A DNA stretch of 64,000 nt from an uncultured Lachnospiraceae bacterium (GCA_903789615.1 CAIFEV010000011.1:17470-81469), one strand, 5' to 3'; positions 1-8,845 are shown, numbered from the stretch's first letter. Notes: generated by a model from the sequence alone, not told the origin. Made by a program: numbers and translations.

Positions 1-1232
1 GTCATGGAATCACAGGATATTTTTGTCAAAGAAGGCATCTATCCCATGGCGCTTCCTGTAAGCTTCAGCCAGCTGGATAATTATACAGATGCTTTGATAT
101 TACTGGAGTCCGGATTTGACGGTTCAGGAAGTCTGTCTGATAAGGCGCTGCTTAACTACCATTATGAGAAGATGGAAAATGGCAGCAATATTAATCCGTT
201 TTACACAATCATTGACCAAAATTTCGGCAAAACAAAAGATGGATTCCTTGCGTTAATATATCCGCGGTACTGGCATGGCTATCTGATTTTCATGAAGCCG
301 CTTCTCTTTCTTTTTAACCTCCATCAGATCCGTTGGATCAATCTCTTCCTTCAGAGCGCCCTGGCAATTTATCTGTTATACCTGCTCTATCATACCCTCA
401 GGCGGATGTTCATCCCCTATCTGCTTTCATATGGCATGCTGCTTCCGACCGTTATCAGTCAGTCTCTTCAGATGTCAGATATTTATTACATCTCTGTTCT
501 GGCGTCTATTCTGATTCTGAAAATCGGGGGGGACAAGTATATAGAAAAACAGATAAGCTGTTTCTCCTTATTGGCATCGCCACAAGCTATTTCGATTATC
601 TGACATATCCGTTAGTAGCACTCATGGTTCCGCTGACAATCTATGAGGCTTCCATCACGGAATGCGGCAGGCGCAGCCAACTGACTGAACTCGTAAAAGG
701 ATCTTTCGGATGGGGAATCGGATATCTGGGAATGTGGTTCGGAAAGTGGGCAATCGCCACTTTGCTGACTTCTGTCAATGTTTTTGACGATGCCGCTGCC
801 GGCATTGAGATGCGCTCTTCCATGGTCGGCGGTTATGGCGAAAGCATAAATCCTGGCGGCATCTTCGTACGGAATATCGGCGGTTTTATCTTAAATCCAC
901 TTTCTGTCTTTCTGATCATTTACACAATTTATTGTCTTAGGAAAGATTATAAATTGAAGGACGGTTCCGTGTTCCAGCATATAAAGGCCGACATCTGCTT
1001 TGTTATCATCTTTGTCACGCCTTTTATCTGGTATTGTATTGCCAGCAATCATGCCTACACCCATGTGACCACGGAATGCAAGACTTTGATGATATCATGC
1101 CTCACGTTTTTGTATCTGATTACACCTGGTAAAACCCATGGCCAAAATTCTTCAAAGAGAATTAAAACAATGGGAGACGGTGCAGATGATGATTCGGTAC
1201 CGCCTCTCTTCTCAGAAAGACAGATTCCGTAG
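1..1232 (+). pseudogene. Frameshifted multi-pass membrane protein, 5' end cut by window
   Basis: Two overlapping reading frames together encode one hydrophobic protein of about 410 residues. The first frame is open from the window edge and stops near 603; the second carries on from about 545 to a TAG at 1230-1232. Adding one A to the five-A run at 545-549 joins them smoothly (IEK then TDKLFLLIG). A soluble N-terminal part of about 80 residues is followed by roughly nine membrane segments, with an RYWHGY motif just before the first. I do not recognise the family; size and layout resemble membrane proteins of surface-polysaccharide clusters, which is only a guess. Base composition is more AT-rich than the rest of the window. 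It could be a pseudogene or a sequencing error. Confidence 0.6.
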
Positions 1233-1359
1233 AAACGGCTTGACCACGGGCTTTTCCGCTTCTTTTCCAGTTCTGTCGAATTAGCAGGAGCACATTCTCG
1301 GCTGTCTGCGTTTGTCCCAACATGTCGACCTAAGCCTCAAAACTCGATGAAAATTTTGA

Positions 1360-1989
1360 TCTATCCGTAAAAATTCCTCAAGTTTTCTGTCTTCCGGAAT
1401 CGGATCATTGACAAATCCAACAAGAATTTCAAGAACATTTGCCTCCGAGAAGCATCTACAAATCAGCGAGCAGACGATAGCAAAGTACATCGATTATTTT
1501 GTTAATGCATTTCTGATTGATAAAGCAGAGCGATACGACGTAAAGGGAAGAAAATACATTCATACGCCGATCAAATATTACTTTACCGATGTCGGGCTCC
1601 GAAATGCCAGGCTTGGATTCCGGCAGATAGAAGAAACGCATCTGATGGAAAATGTAATTTTCAATGATCTGAAACGCCGTGGATTTGATATTGACGTCGG
1701 GGTAGTTCCATACAACGTAAAAAAAGAGAACGGAAAACATGCCTTAAAACAGTTGGAAGTGGATTTTGTAATCAACCGCGGGGATACCCGCTGTTATATA
1801 CAATCCGCCCTTTCCGTAGCAGATCCCGAAAAGAAAAAGCAGGAGGTTGCTTCCCTTCTGCGAATTCCTGATTCCTTTCAGAAAATTGTAGTTGTTAGGG
1901 ATTTTATTAATCCGCGGAAAGACGACAAAGGGATTCAGTATATCGGAGTAGAAGATTTTCTTCTCAACGAGTCCTTTATAGAAACCTGA
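1360..1989 (+). pseudogene. C-terminal remnant of a DUF4143 ATPase
   Basis: The readable frame begins after a TGA at 1357-1359 and runs to 1989. It shows the usual linker (FLSSGIGSLTNPTRIS), a winged-helix-like part and the DUF4143 nuclease-like C-terminal domain (YFTDVGLRNARLG, LMENVIFNDLKRRGFDI, LEVDFVINRG). Family members are normally about 400 residues with an N-terminal AAA ATPase carrying a Walker A motif. Here that whole half is missing and the upstream sequence has stops in every frame, so the gene is a 5'-truncated relic. The C-terminus looks complete (DFLLNESFIET). An ATG at 1408 could still start a 193-residue fragment, but I see no good ribosome binding site. These ATPases are common in accessory DNA, which fits this AT-rich segment. 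Confidence 0.75.
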
Positions 1990-2166
1990 ATGCTTCCTGC
2001 GCTTATAGGCATTGCTCCAATGATCGGTTTTGTGGACTTCGTTGATCCGTGTTTTCTGATTTTCAGAGGACAGCAGTGATAGATTTTGGTCAGCAGTTCC
2101 ACCTTTTTAGTGCGATTTCAGCGGTTCTTTTTATACAGTATAAACAATCCACGTGAACAAGTGAAG

Positions 2167-2210
2167 AAAAACTACACTTCACTTCACTAAAAACTACACT
2201 TCACTTCACT
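2167..2210. repeat. 22-base direct tandem repeat, two perfect copies
   Basis: The 22-base unit (five A, CTAC, then ACTTCACTTCACT) occurs at 2167-2188 and 2189-2210 without a mismatch. Looser ACTTCAC copies follow to about 2230, and an inverted AAGTGAAG lies just before at 2159-2166. It could be a slippage duplication or a protein-binding array. Confidence 0.85.
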
Positions 2211-2291
2211 TGAACTTCACGTACTTCACTTTGTTCTATGTACATGAACAACCAGAAACCGGTCTTTGCCGTTCAGGATGTGTTTTTCCAT

Positions 2292-2327
2292 AAAAAAAAC
2301 GGGGAGCACTGCAAGGAGTGATCCCCG
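2292..2327 (-). terminator. Intrinsic terminator after rlmD
   Basis: Read on the minus strand, a stem of about ten pairs with one mismatch (GGGGATCACT against AGTGCTCCCC) is followed directly by eight T. It lies about 65 bases past the rlmD stop codon. Confidence 0.8.
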
Positions 2328-2392
2328 GCTTAAGAGCTATTGAAACTGCAGAAGTTCTCTCAGATTCGTATCCTGACTTTTGTATGCAGTTT

Positions 2393-3939
2393 TCAGCTGT
2401 CCTTCTGTAACCTCGTCACGCATTCCACGCTCATCGTCTCCGGGAACATGTCGACCGGCTGGACGTCCGTAAGGCGGTAGCCGGAACCGGTGAGGATTTT
2501 CAGGTCGCGGGCCAGGGTGGCCGGGTCGCAGGAGACGTAGACGATCCGTTTCGGACTCATGCGCACCATGGTGTCAAGAAGCTGCCTGTCGCAGCCTTTG
2601 CGGGGAGGGTCGACAACCATGACGTCCGGCGTGAGTGCCTGGTCTTCCGTGCCCGCCTCGTCTGTCCCGCCGGATGCATTGCCCGGGTGTTTCTTTTCAT
2701 AGAATTCCGGGACCTTTTTTTCCGCTTCTCCCACAAAAAATTCGGCATTTGTCAGTCCGTTTAAGCGGGCGTTTTCGCGGGCATCCGCAACGGCCTGCGG
2801 GATGATCTCGACGCCGTAGACTTTAGCCGCTTTCTGCGCGAGGAAGAGGCTGATGGTGCCGATGCCGCAGTAGAGATCCCAGACCGTCTCACCGCCGTGC
2901 AGGTCTGCGAATTCCAGCGCTTTGGCGTAGAGCTTCTCCGTCTGCGTGCGGTTCACCTGAAAGAAGGAATTCGGCGAGACGCTAAAGGAGAGCTTCCCGA
3001 TCGTGTCCGTGATCCGGCCGCTGCCGGAAAGAATCTCCGTGTGCGGTCCCAGGATCACATTGTCGGGTTTCGGCTGCACATTGAGGCACACACTCGCTAC
3101 GCCAAGATTCAGCAGAGCCTGTACGAGTGCGTCAAGATGCGGGACTTTTTCTCTTGCACAGACGAGGCACACGAGGGTCTCGCCGGAACCGGCCGTGCGC
3201 ATGAGGACATGGCGGATGAGCCCGGTGTGCGTTTCTTCGCTGTAGACCGGCACGCTGTACTGCAGCAGCCAGCTGCGGACGGCTTTCAGAATGGCCGCGT
3301 TGCCCGCGTCGCCAAGCAGACAGTCATACTCCGGCATCGGGACGATCCGGTGCGTGTGCTCCGCAAAGAAGCCGAACACGGGATTTCCGGATGCGTCCGT
3401 ACCGACCGGAACCTGTTCCTTGTTGCGGTAGCGGCACGGGTCGTCCATCCCGAGAATCGGCGCCACGCTGACATCCGAGAGATCCAGGCCTCCGATGCGG
3501 GTGAGCGCGTCGCGCACCTTCGTCTCTTTGGCGGCCAGCTGTGCGCTGTAGCTCATCTGCATGATCTGGCAGCCTCCGCAGCGCTCCGAAACCGGACACT
3601 GCGGGCGCACGCGGGACGCGGATGCCTCAAGCACCTGCACGAGCTTTGCGAAGCCATAGGTTTTTTTAGCCGGATGACCTGCGCCAGGACTCTGTCGCCC
3701 GGGACGGTCCGCTTCACAAAGAGCGTCAGGCCGCCGGCGTGCCCGACTCCGGCGCCGTCACTGGAGAGTGTCGTGATGTCCAGCGTGAGGATGTCCCCTT
3801 TTGCGACGGAAAACTTTGACGCTCTGTCCGCAGCCGGCACACCGTTCTGGCGGCCCGGCTTCTGTGCCTCTGCCGGTTTTCCCGCCTTTTCCGGCCGCCC
3901 TGCCGGTCTTTTCTTTTTCTTTTGCTTATCTGCCGGCAT
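2393..3939 (-). CDS. rlmD: 23S rRNA (uracil-5-)-methyltransferase RlmD/RumA, split by a frameshift
   Basis: The enzyme methylates a uracil of 23S rRNA using SAM. The N-terminal frame (start 3939) carries a basic leader and a TRAM RNA-binding domain (GDILTLDITTLSSDG). The second frame, to 2393, carries the iron-sulfur cysteines (CPVSERCGGC), the SAM domain (DLYCGIGT), the catalytic Cys (YVSCDPATLARD) and the general-base Glu (FPETMSVE). The frames meet at seven A on the minus strand (T-run at 3661-3667); one extra A gives LKKTYGFAKLVQVLE and a whole-codon gene of 515 residues, normal for the family. A deletion, a sequencing error or minus-one slippage at A-AAA-AAA could explain this. It lies three bases after yhaM, so the two are probably co-transcribed. 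Confidence 0.85.
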
Positions 3940-3942
3940 TTG

Positions 3943-4923
3943 TCATCTGTCCTCTTCGCCTTCGTAGAAGGCCTTTCCGTCTTCGGTAGTGCGGCGGACT
4001 CGCACACCGCCGAGCCAGCGGTTGACGTCGAGCCACTCGCCGCTGTTGCGGACGTTCAGGGCCTCGCGGATGGTTTCCATCTTGGCATCCAGGTCATCGG
4101 CCTTGGAGAGCGCGAGGGCCTCGGCGGTTTTCGGGAGCACCGGGGAGCCGTACTCCAGCATGCCGTGGTGCGCGAGGATGCAGTGGCCGATCTCGTCCTG
4201 CAGATCCTGCGGGAAGCCTTCGATGGCGCGCATGTGGCTGCGGACCATCTCAAAGCCGATCATGATGTGGCCGAGCAGGTTGCCCTCGTCGGAGTAATCG
4301 ACCTGCGGGAACGGCGTCATCTCGCGCGTCTTCCCCACGTCATGCAGCATGGCCGACGCGACAAGAACGTCCCGGTCCAGAAAATCGTAGCGCATGGCCA
4401 GAAAATCGCAGATTTTCGTGACGGAGAGCGTGTGCTCAAGCAGTCCGCCGACAAAGCTGTGGTGGACTGTGCGCGCCGCCGACGCCGCCGCGAAATTCCG
4501 GATGAACTCCTTGTCGTCCTCAAAGAAAGAATTCAGTAGCTTTCTGATATAAGGGTTGTTGATGCTGTCACGAAACTGCATCAGCTCCGCGTACATGTCC
4601 TTCACCGGGTAGCGGCTGGCCGGCATGTAGTCGCCGGGGCTGTAACTGCCCGGCTGCGCTTTCATGAGCTTTTCGACCTTGAACTGGATCTTGCCGTTGT
4701 ACAGCGTGACAGTGCCGCTGACGTTTACGAAATCATTGGCCTCGAAATCGGCGATGGCCGGGGAATCGACATCCCAGATCTTTGTGTCAACCGTGCCGGT
4801 CCTGTCTCCCAGTGTCAGACTATAATAATCCTTGCCGCGCTTGGACTGGTACGTCGCCTTCGTGCGCACAAGGTAAATGCCGGAAATTCGATCGCCTTCC
4901 TGAAAATCTTTGATATAAATCAT
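3943..4923 (-). CDS. yhaM: 3'-5' exoribonuclease YhaM family (OB fold plus HD domain)
   Basis: 326 residues, the normal size for YhaM, a cytoplasmic exonuclease that trims RNA (and DNA) from the 3' end. The N-terminal third is an OB-fold nucleic-acid domain (GDRISGIYLVRTK, KRGKDYYSLTLGDRTG). The C-terminal part is a metal-dependent HD phosphohydrolase domain with the ligands visible: HHSFVGGLLEHT, then MLHDVGK, and later HCILAHHG. It is the first gene of a two-gene leftward unit with rlmD and is divergent from mutS2. A TATAAT box lies just upstream at 4948-4953. The family assignment is firm; the exact substrate range is not readable from the sequence. Confidence 0.92.
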   Translation of the reverse strand: MIYIKDFQEGDRISGIYLVRTKATYQSKRGKDYYSLTLGDRTGTVDTKIWDVDSPAIADFEANDFVNVSGTVTLYNGKIQFKVEKLMKAQPGSYSPGDYMPASRYPVKDMYAELMQFRDSINNPYIRKLLNSFFEDDKEFIRNFAAASAARTVHHSFVGGLLEHTLSVTKICDFLAMRYDFLDRDVLVASAMLHDVGKTREMTPFPQVDYSDEGNLLGHIMIGFEMVRSHMRAIEGFPQDLQDEIGHCILAHHGMLEYGSPVLPKTAEALALSKADDLDAKMETIREALNVRNSGEWLDVNRWLGGVRVRRTTEDGKAFYEGEEDR

Positions 4924-4947
4924 GCTGTCCTCCGTTTCTGTCTACCG

Positions 4948-4976
4948 ATTATACCCGCCGGAGCCAGACAAATCCA
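4948..4976 (-). promoter_or_regulatory. Predicted promoter of yhaM-rlmD
   Basis: A perfect TATAAT (minus strand, 4948-4953) sits 25 bases before the yhaM start. The hexamer 17 bases further upstream is only TGGATT, a weak -35. Confidence 0.4.
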
Positions 4977-5090
4977 TCAAAGTACAGCTTAAAATTTAAG
5001 GATCCTTCTGATATGATGATGTAAAATGGTAAGTATGCATTTTCATTCCCATTGGCCGGGCAAACCGGCTGGAAAGTATAGAAACCGGAT

Positions 5091-7493
5091 ATGAACACAA
5101 AAGTACTGCGCACACTGGAATTTGACAAAATAACGGAGAGGCTGGCGGCGCTTGCCGACTCGGAGCCTGGGAAGGCGTCCGCGAGGGCGCTGCTGCCGAT
5201 GACGGACCTGCAGACGATTCAGGCTGCCCAGAAGGAGACGGACGACGCCCTGCGGCGGATTTTCGCAAAAGGGAAGGTCTCTTTTGCGGGGACAAGCGAC
5301 ATCCGCGGCTCTGTCCGGCGGCTGAAGGCGGACGCGCCGCTCTCCTGTGGGGAGCTGCTGAAGATCGCCGCGCTGCTGTCTGCGGCCGACCACGTGAAGA
5401 ATTACTACGAGCCGGAGACGGACACGCTGAGTGGGCTTCTTGCCGTGCTGGACGGCCTCGAGGCACTGCGCGGGACAATAACGCGCGCAATTGTCGCGGA
5501 GGACGAGGTCGCCGACAGTGCCAGCCCGAAGCTGCGCAGCCTGCGGCGGGAGCAGGACCGCATCAATGAAAAGATCCACAGCGAGCTTTCCCGGATGCTG
5601 ACCGGTTCGCTGCGCAGCTGCCTTCAGGACGCGGTCATCACGACGCGCCAGGGCCGCTACTGCCTGCCGGTCAAGGCAGAGTACCGCTCGCGCGTTCCGG
5701 GCATGATCCACGATCAGTCCGCATCCGGTTCCACGCTCTTCATTGAGCCGGAGTCCGTCGTGCACTTTGACAACGACCTGAAGACCAATGCGATGGAGCA
5801 GGAAAAGGAGATCGCGGAAATTCTCAGGGAGCTTTCCCGGGAATGTGCGCAGTACACGGACATTCTGGAGGAGGACTACGCCGTTCTCACCCGCCTGGAC
5901 CTGATTTTCGCGAAAGGGGCGCTTGCGCGCGCGATGAAGGCCACCGCTCCGGCTCTTAATGACCGGGGAATATTTGACATCCGCAAGGGCCGTCACCCGC
6001 TGATTGACCCGAAGCGCGTGGTTCCCATCGACATCCGCATGGGGACGGATTTTCACCAGCTTGTCATCACCGGACCGAACACCGGCGGCAAGACGGTGAC
6101 ACTTAAAACCGTCGGGCTTCTGACGCTGATGGCCCAGTCCGGGCTGCTGATCCCGGCAGACGACCACTCTTCCATTGCCGTCTACCGGGAGATCTACGCC
6201 GACATCGGCGACGAGCAGAGTATCGAGCAGAACCTGAGTACCTTCTCCGCCCACATGACCAACACAATCCGTATTCTCGCGGCGGCAGACTCCCGCTGCC
6301 TGATCCTGTTTGACGAGATCGGCGCGGGCACGGACCCGACGGAGGGCGCGGCGCTCGCCATGTCGATTCTCGCCAAGCTGCATCATGACGGAATCGAGAC
6401 GATCGCCACGACGCACTACAGCGAACTGAAGGCCTACGCGCTCTCTGAGCCGGACATCACCAACGCCTGCTGTGAATTTGACGTTGAGACGCTGGCTCCG
6501 ACATACCGGCTGCTGATCGGGATCCCGGGGAAGAGTAATGCATTTGCCATCTCAAAGAAGCTGGGGCTTCCGGATGAGATCCTTGACGACGCGAAGCAGC
6601 GGCTTTCGGACGACCAGGTGCGGTTTGAGGATCTGCTGAGCGATCTGGAGAACACGCGCAGTCAGGTTGAGAAGGAGCACGAGGAGGCGGCGCGCTACAA
6701 GGCCGAGGCGGAAAAGCTTCAGGAGGAACTGCGCGCCCAGCGGGAGGCGATCGCCAGACGCAAGGACAAGATCCTGAGGCGGGCCAATGAGAACGCGGAG
6801 AAGATTCTGGCGGACGCGAAGGCGTACGCAGACGAGTCGATCCGGGAGCTGAACCGGCACGGCGGAAACGCGCGCGAGATGGAGAAGGCGCGGGCCGGTC
6901 TGCGGGAGAAGCTGAAGAAAAACGAGAAATACCGCAAGCCGGAGACGACCGGGCAGGATGAGCAGCTTCGCAAGCATCCGGCCGCGGACTACAAGCCAGG
7001 CCGGCATGTGCGGATTCTCTCCTCGGGACTTGAGGGCGATGTGACGCAGGCGCCGGACAAGAAGAACCGGCTGAAGGTGCAGATCGGCTCGATGACAATG
7101 ACAGTCCGGGTGGACGACGTGGCCATGGTGGAGAATTACCGGGCGCCGCAGGTTCAGGAGAAGCGGCCTAAGGACCGCTACGAGGAACTTCTGCGCAAGC
7201 ACCGGGAATCGGCCGTGCACACGGGTGCCCTGCGCATGGAGGCGTCGCAGAATGTGTCTTCACAGATCAACGTGATCGGCATGACGGTGGACGAGGCTGT
7301 CAGCGAGCTGTCAAAATATCTGGACAGCGCGAGTCTTGCCGGGCTGCGGGAAGTCCGCATCGTCCACGGCAAGGGAACGGGCGCTCTGCGCGCCGGCATC
7401 TGGAACTGGCTGGACGGGCTGGGCTACATCCGCGGCTACCGCATCGGAAAACCAGGCGAGGGCGACGCAGGCGTCACGATCGTGAGTCTGTGA
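5091..7493 (+). CDS. mutS2: MutS2 family ATPase with C-terminal Smr domain
   Basis: 800 residues, full length. MutS2 proteins act on branched DNA and, in Bacillus, on collided ribosomes. Visible in order: the core and lever region, the MutS ATPase with Walker A (GPNTGGKT at about 325) and Walker B (LILFDEIGAGTDPTEG), an ABC-type histidine (TTHYSELK), a long charged coiled-coil (about 515-630), a KOW-like stretch and the Smr domain (IVHGKGTGALR). The mismatch-recognition domain of MutS is absent, as expected for MutS2. The LDLR motif that usually opens the Smr domain reads INVIGM here, so nuclease activity is uncertain. The start follows GGAAAG. It is divergent from yhaM. Confidence 0.96.
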   Translation: MNTKVLRTLEFDKITERLAALADSEPGKASARALLPMTDLQTIQAAQKETDDALRRIFAKGKVSFAGTSDIRGSVRRLKADAPLSCGELLKIAALLSAADHVKNYYEPETDTLSGLLAVLDGLEALRGTITRAIVAEDEVADSASPKLRSLRREQDRINEKIHSELSRMLTGSLRSCLQDAVITTRQGRYCLPVKAEYRSRVPGMIHDQSASGSTLFIEPESVVHFDNDLKTNAMEQEKEIAEILRELSRECAQYTDILEEDYAVLTRLDLIFAKGALARAMKATAPALNDRGIFDIRKGRHPLIDPKRVVPIDIRMGTDFHQLVITGPNTGGKTVTLKTVGLLTLMAQSGLLIPADDHSSIAVYREIYADIGDEQSIEQNLSTFSAHMTNTIRILAAADSRCLILFDEIGAGTDPTEGAALAMSILAKLHHDGIETIATTHYSELKAYALSEPDITNACCEFDVETLAPTYRLLIGIPGKSNAFAISKKLGLPDEILDDAKQRLSDDQVRFEDLLSDLENTRSQVEKEHEEAARYKAEAEKLQEELRAQREAIARRKDKILRRANENAEKILADAKAYADESIRELNRHGGNAREMEKARAGLREKLKKNEKYRKPETTGQDEQLRKHPAADYKPGRHVRILSSGLEGDVTQAPDKKNRLKVQIGSMTMTVRVDDVAMVENYRAPQVQEKRPKDRYEELLRKHRESAVHTGALRMEASQNVSSQINVIGMTVDEAVSELSKYLDSASLAGLREVRIVHGKGTGALRAGIWNWLDGLGYIRGYRIGKPGEGDAGVTIVSL

Positions 7494-7553
7494 AGCTCTG
7501 ACAGGAGCCCGGGTTTAAGCGTTTTTTTGTAAACCTGTGGAAAGGAGTGTCTG

Positions 7554-8276
7554 ATGGCCGTTCCGGCATCTGAAATTCTTGTCGTTGAATCTGACAGAGA
7601 TCTGTCTTCTCTCATCGTCTCTTCCCTCACCAGGGAAGCCTTAAGTGCCTCGCCGGCCTTTTCCGGCGGGGAAGCGCTTGCCTGCCTGCAAAGAAGCAGG
7701 CCGGTTCTCATCACGATGGAGCTGAATCTGCCCGACATGAACGGCACGGACCTGATCCGCCGGATCCGTCTGAAATCGCAGATCCCGATCCTTGTCATCA
7801 CCGCGCGGTGCGATATCGATGACAAATTAGACGCTTTCGCCTCCGGCGCCGACGATTACCTGACCAAGCCATTCGACACCCGCGAGATGACAGCCAGAGT
7901 CTCGGCTCTGCTGCGACGCGCCGGGAAATCCGCGCCAGCACTCCCTGTCTCAGGCACCTCCGGCCGGTCAGTTGTATTCCCGGATCTTGAAATCAATCTT
8001 GAGAATTATCAGGTTTTGTTTCAGGGAGAGCCCGCGGACCTCTCTCCGCGGGAGATTGAGCTTCTGTATTTTCTCGCCTCACATCCCAATCAGGTCTTCA
8101 GCCGCGAACAGCTTCTGGACCAGGTCTGGGGCCGCGAGTACGCCGGCGACTACCGCACCATCGACACGCATATCCGGAAAATTCGCAAAAAAATAACCGG
8201 CGGCCCCGGCTGGTCCATCCAGACCGTTTGGGGCGTCGGTTATAAATTCGAAACGGATGCCGGGGAGGCAGGGTAA
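7554..8276 (+). CDS. OmpR-family response regulator with altered phosphorylation site
   Basis: 240 residues: an N-terminal receiver domain (about 1-125) and a C-terminal winged-helix DNA-binding domain (about 145-235; SPREIELLYFLASHPNQVFSREQLL, TIDTHIRKIRKKI). The receiver keeps Thr83 (VITA) and Lys105 (LTKPF), but the residue aligned with the phospho-accepting Asp is Glu56 (ITMELNLPDMNG), and the acidic pocket reads ESD at 12-14 where DD or ED is usual. No histidine kinase lies beside it. Glu at this site can mimic the phosphorylated state in some regulators, so this may work without a kinase; that is inference. The start follows GGAAAGGAG. It lies 60 bases after mutS2 and may share its transcript. 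Confidence 0.9.
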   Translation: MAVPASEILVVESDRDLSSLIVSSLTREALSASPAFSGGEALACLQRSRPVLITMELNLPDMNGTDLIRRIRLKSQIPILVITARCDIDDKLDAFASGADDYLTKPFDTREMTARVSALLRRAGKSAPALPVSGTSGRSVVFPDLEINLENYQVLFQGEPADLSPREIELLYFLASHPNQVFSREQLLDQVWGREYAGDYRTIDTHIRKIRKKITGGPGWSIQTVWGVGYKFETDAGEAG

Positions 8277-8834
8277 AACTGGGCTGCGGCCCCCGGAAGC
8301 TGGGGCTGTAGGCTTGCGGGAGTTGGGTTTACAAGCTTGCAGGAGCTGGGGTTGCAGGCTTGCAGGGCTGGGGTTGCAGGCTTGCAGGGCTGGGGTTGCA
8401 GGCATGCAGCGCTGGGTTTGCATCGGAAATCAGCTTTTTCCTGACTTCCGGGGACAATTCCAGGTATCCCGGGCCGCCTGATTCAACAAATCAAACAATT
8501 CTTGTCATTTCCGATGATTTTTTGAACCCCGAATTGGGATTCTGTCATCGGAAACCTCTTTTAGGGATCAAATTGCTGACAGGCATGGATTTTATTCTAT
8601 AATAATGTCATCAATTTACTGTCAGCTGGAAAATCCGATGACAGCGGTAAAATACAAGGCTCCAAAAGGCATCGAAAATAACAAGTCAGGGAAAATTCCG
8701 ATGACAGCGGCAAAATCCCGGCCCCCGCAGCGCATCGAAATGGCAAGTCAGGGAAAATTTCGATGACAGCTGCAATATTCCGGCCTCCAAAAAGCATCGA
8801 AATAGCAAGTCAGGGAAGAATCCGATGACAGCGG
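8277..8834. other. Repeat-rich intergenic region
   Basis: No gene is supported here. It holds a 22-23 base tandem array (8298-8421), a 9-base perfect inverted repeat (TTTCCGATG at 8508-8516, CATCGGAAA at 8546-8554) and a 62-base tandem array (8628-8845). Short open frames cross the arrays, but the 62-base period is not a multiple of three and they have no ribosome binding sites. The region separates convergent transcripts: the response regulator rightward and the exported-protein gene leftward. Confidence 0.75.
8298..8421. repeat. Tandem array, 22-23 base unit, about 5.5 copies
   Basis: Units start at 8298, 8321, 8344, 8367 and 8389, with a partial copy from 8411. The core is GCTGGGGTTGCAGGCTTGCAG. 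The middle copies are nearly identical and the outer ones diverge. The array begins 20 bases past the response-regulator stop codon, so it would lie in the 3' UTR of that transcript. Confidence 0.85.
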
Positions 8835-8845
8835 CTAATTTCCGG
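8628..8845. repeat. Tandem array of 62-base units, three copies plus a partial fourth
   Basis: Copies lie at 8628-8689, 8690-8751 and 8752-8813, with a partial copy from 8814 that runs over the stop codon of the leftward gene. Each unit holds a CCGATG-type arm and a CATCGAAA arm about 30 bases apart, giving a hairpin; in the third copy the 8-base arms match perfectly (TTTCGATG with CATCGAAA). In the second copy the differing base would be a C-A mismatch in a rightward RNA but a G-U pair in a leftward RNA, suggesting that the structure matters, if at all, in the 3' UTR of the leftward gene. Confidence 0.8.

Larger units (their letters stand above)
1990..2392. other. Non-coding stretch at the edge of the accessory segment
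   Basis: No convincing gene is visible. The stretch holds a 22-base tandem duplication (2167-2210), further ACTTCAC copies up to about 2230, and the leftward terminator of the rlmD transcript (2292-2327). The first 170 bases resemble no gene I recognise; decayed mobile-element sequence is possible but not shown. Confidence 0.6.

Noticed and set aside
540..555. Programmed frameshift in the first membrane protein gene
   Set aside because: The local codons ATA GAA AAA CAG do not form an X-XXY-YYZ slippery heptamer, so simple loss of one A is the better explanation.
8597..8797. 66-codon minus-strand frame inside the 62-base repeats
   Set aside because: The period is not a multiple of three, no ribosome binding site is present and the protein has no family features.
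8298..8845. CRISPR array
   Set aside because: The repeats abut without unique spacers, differ among themselves and have no cas genes nearby.
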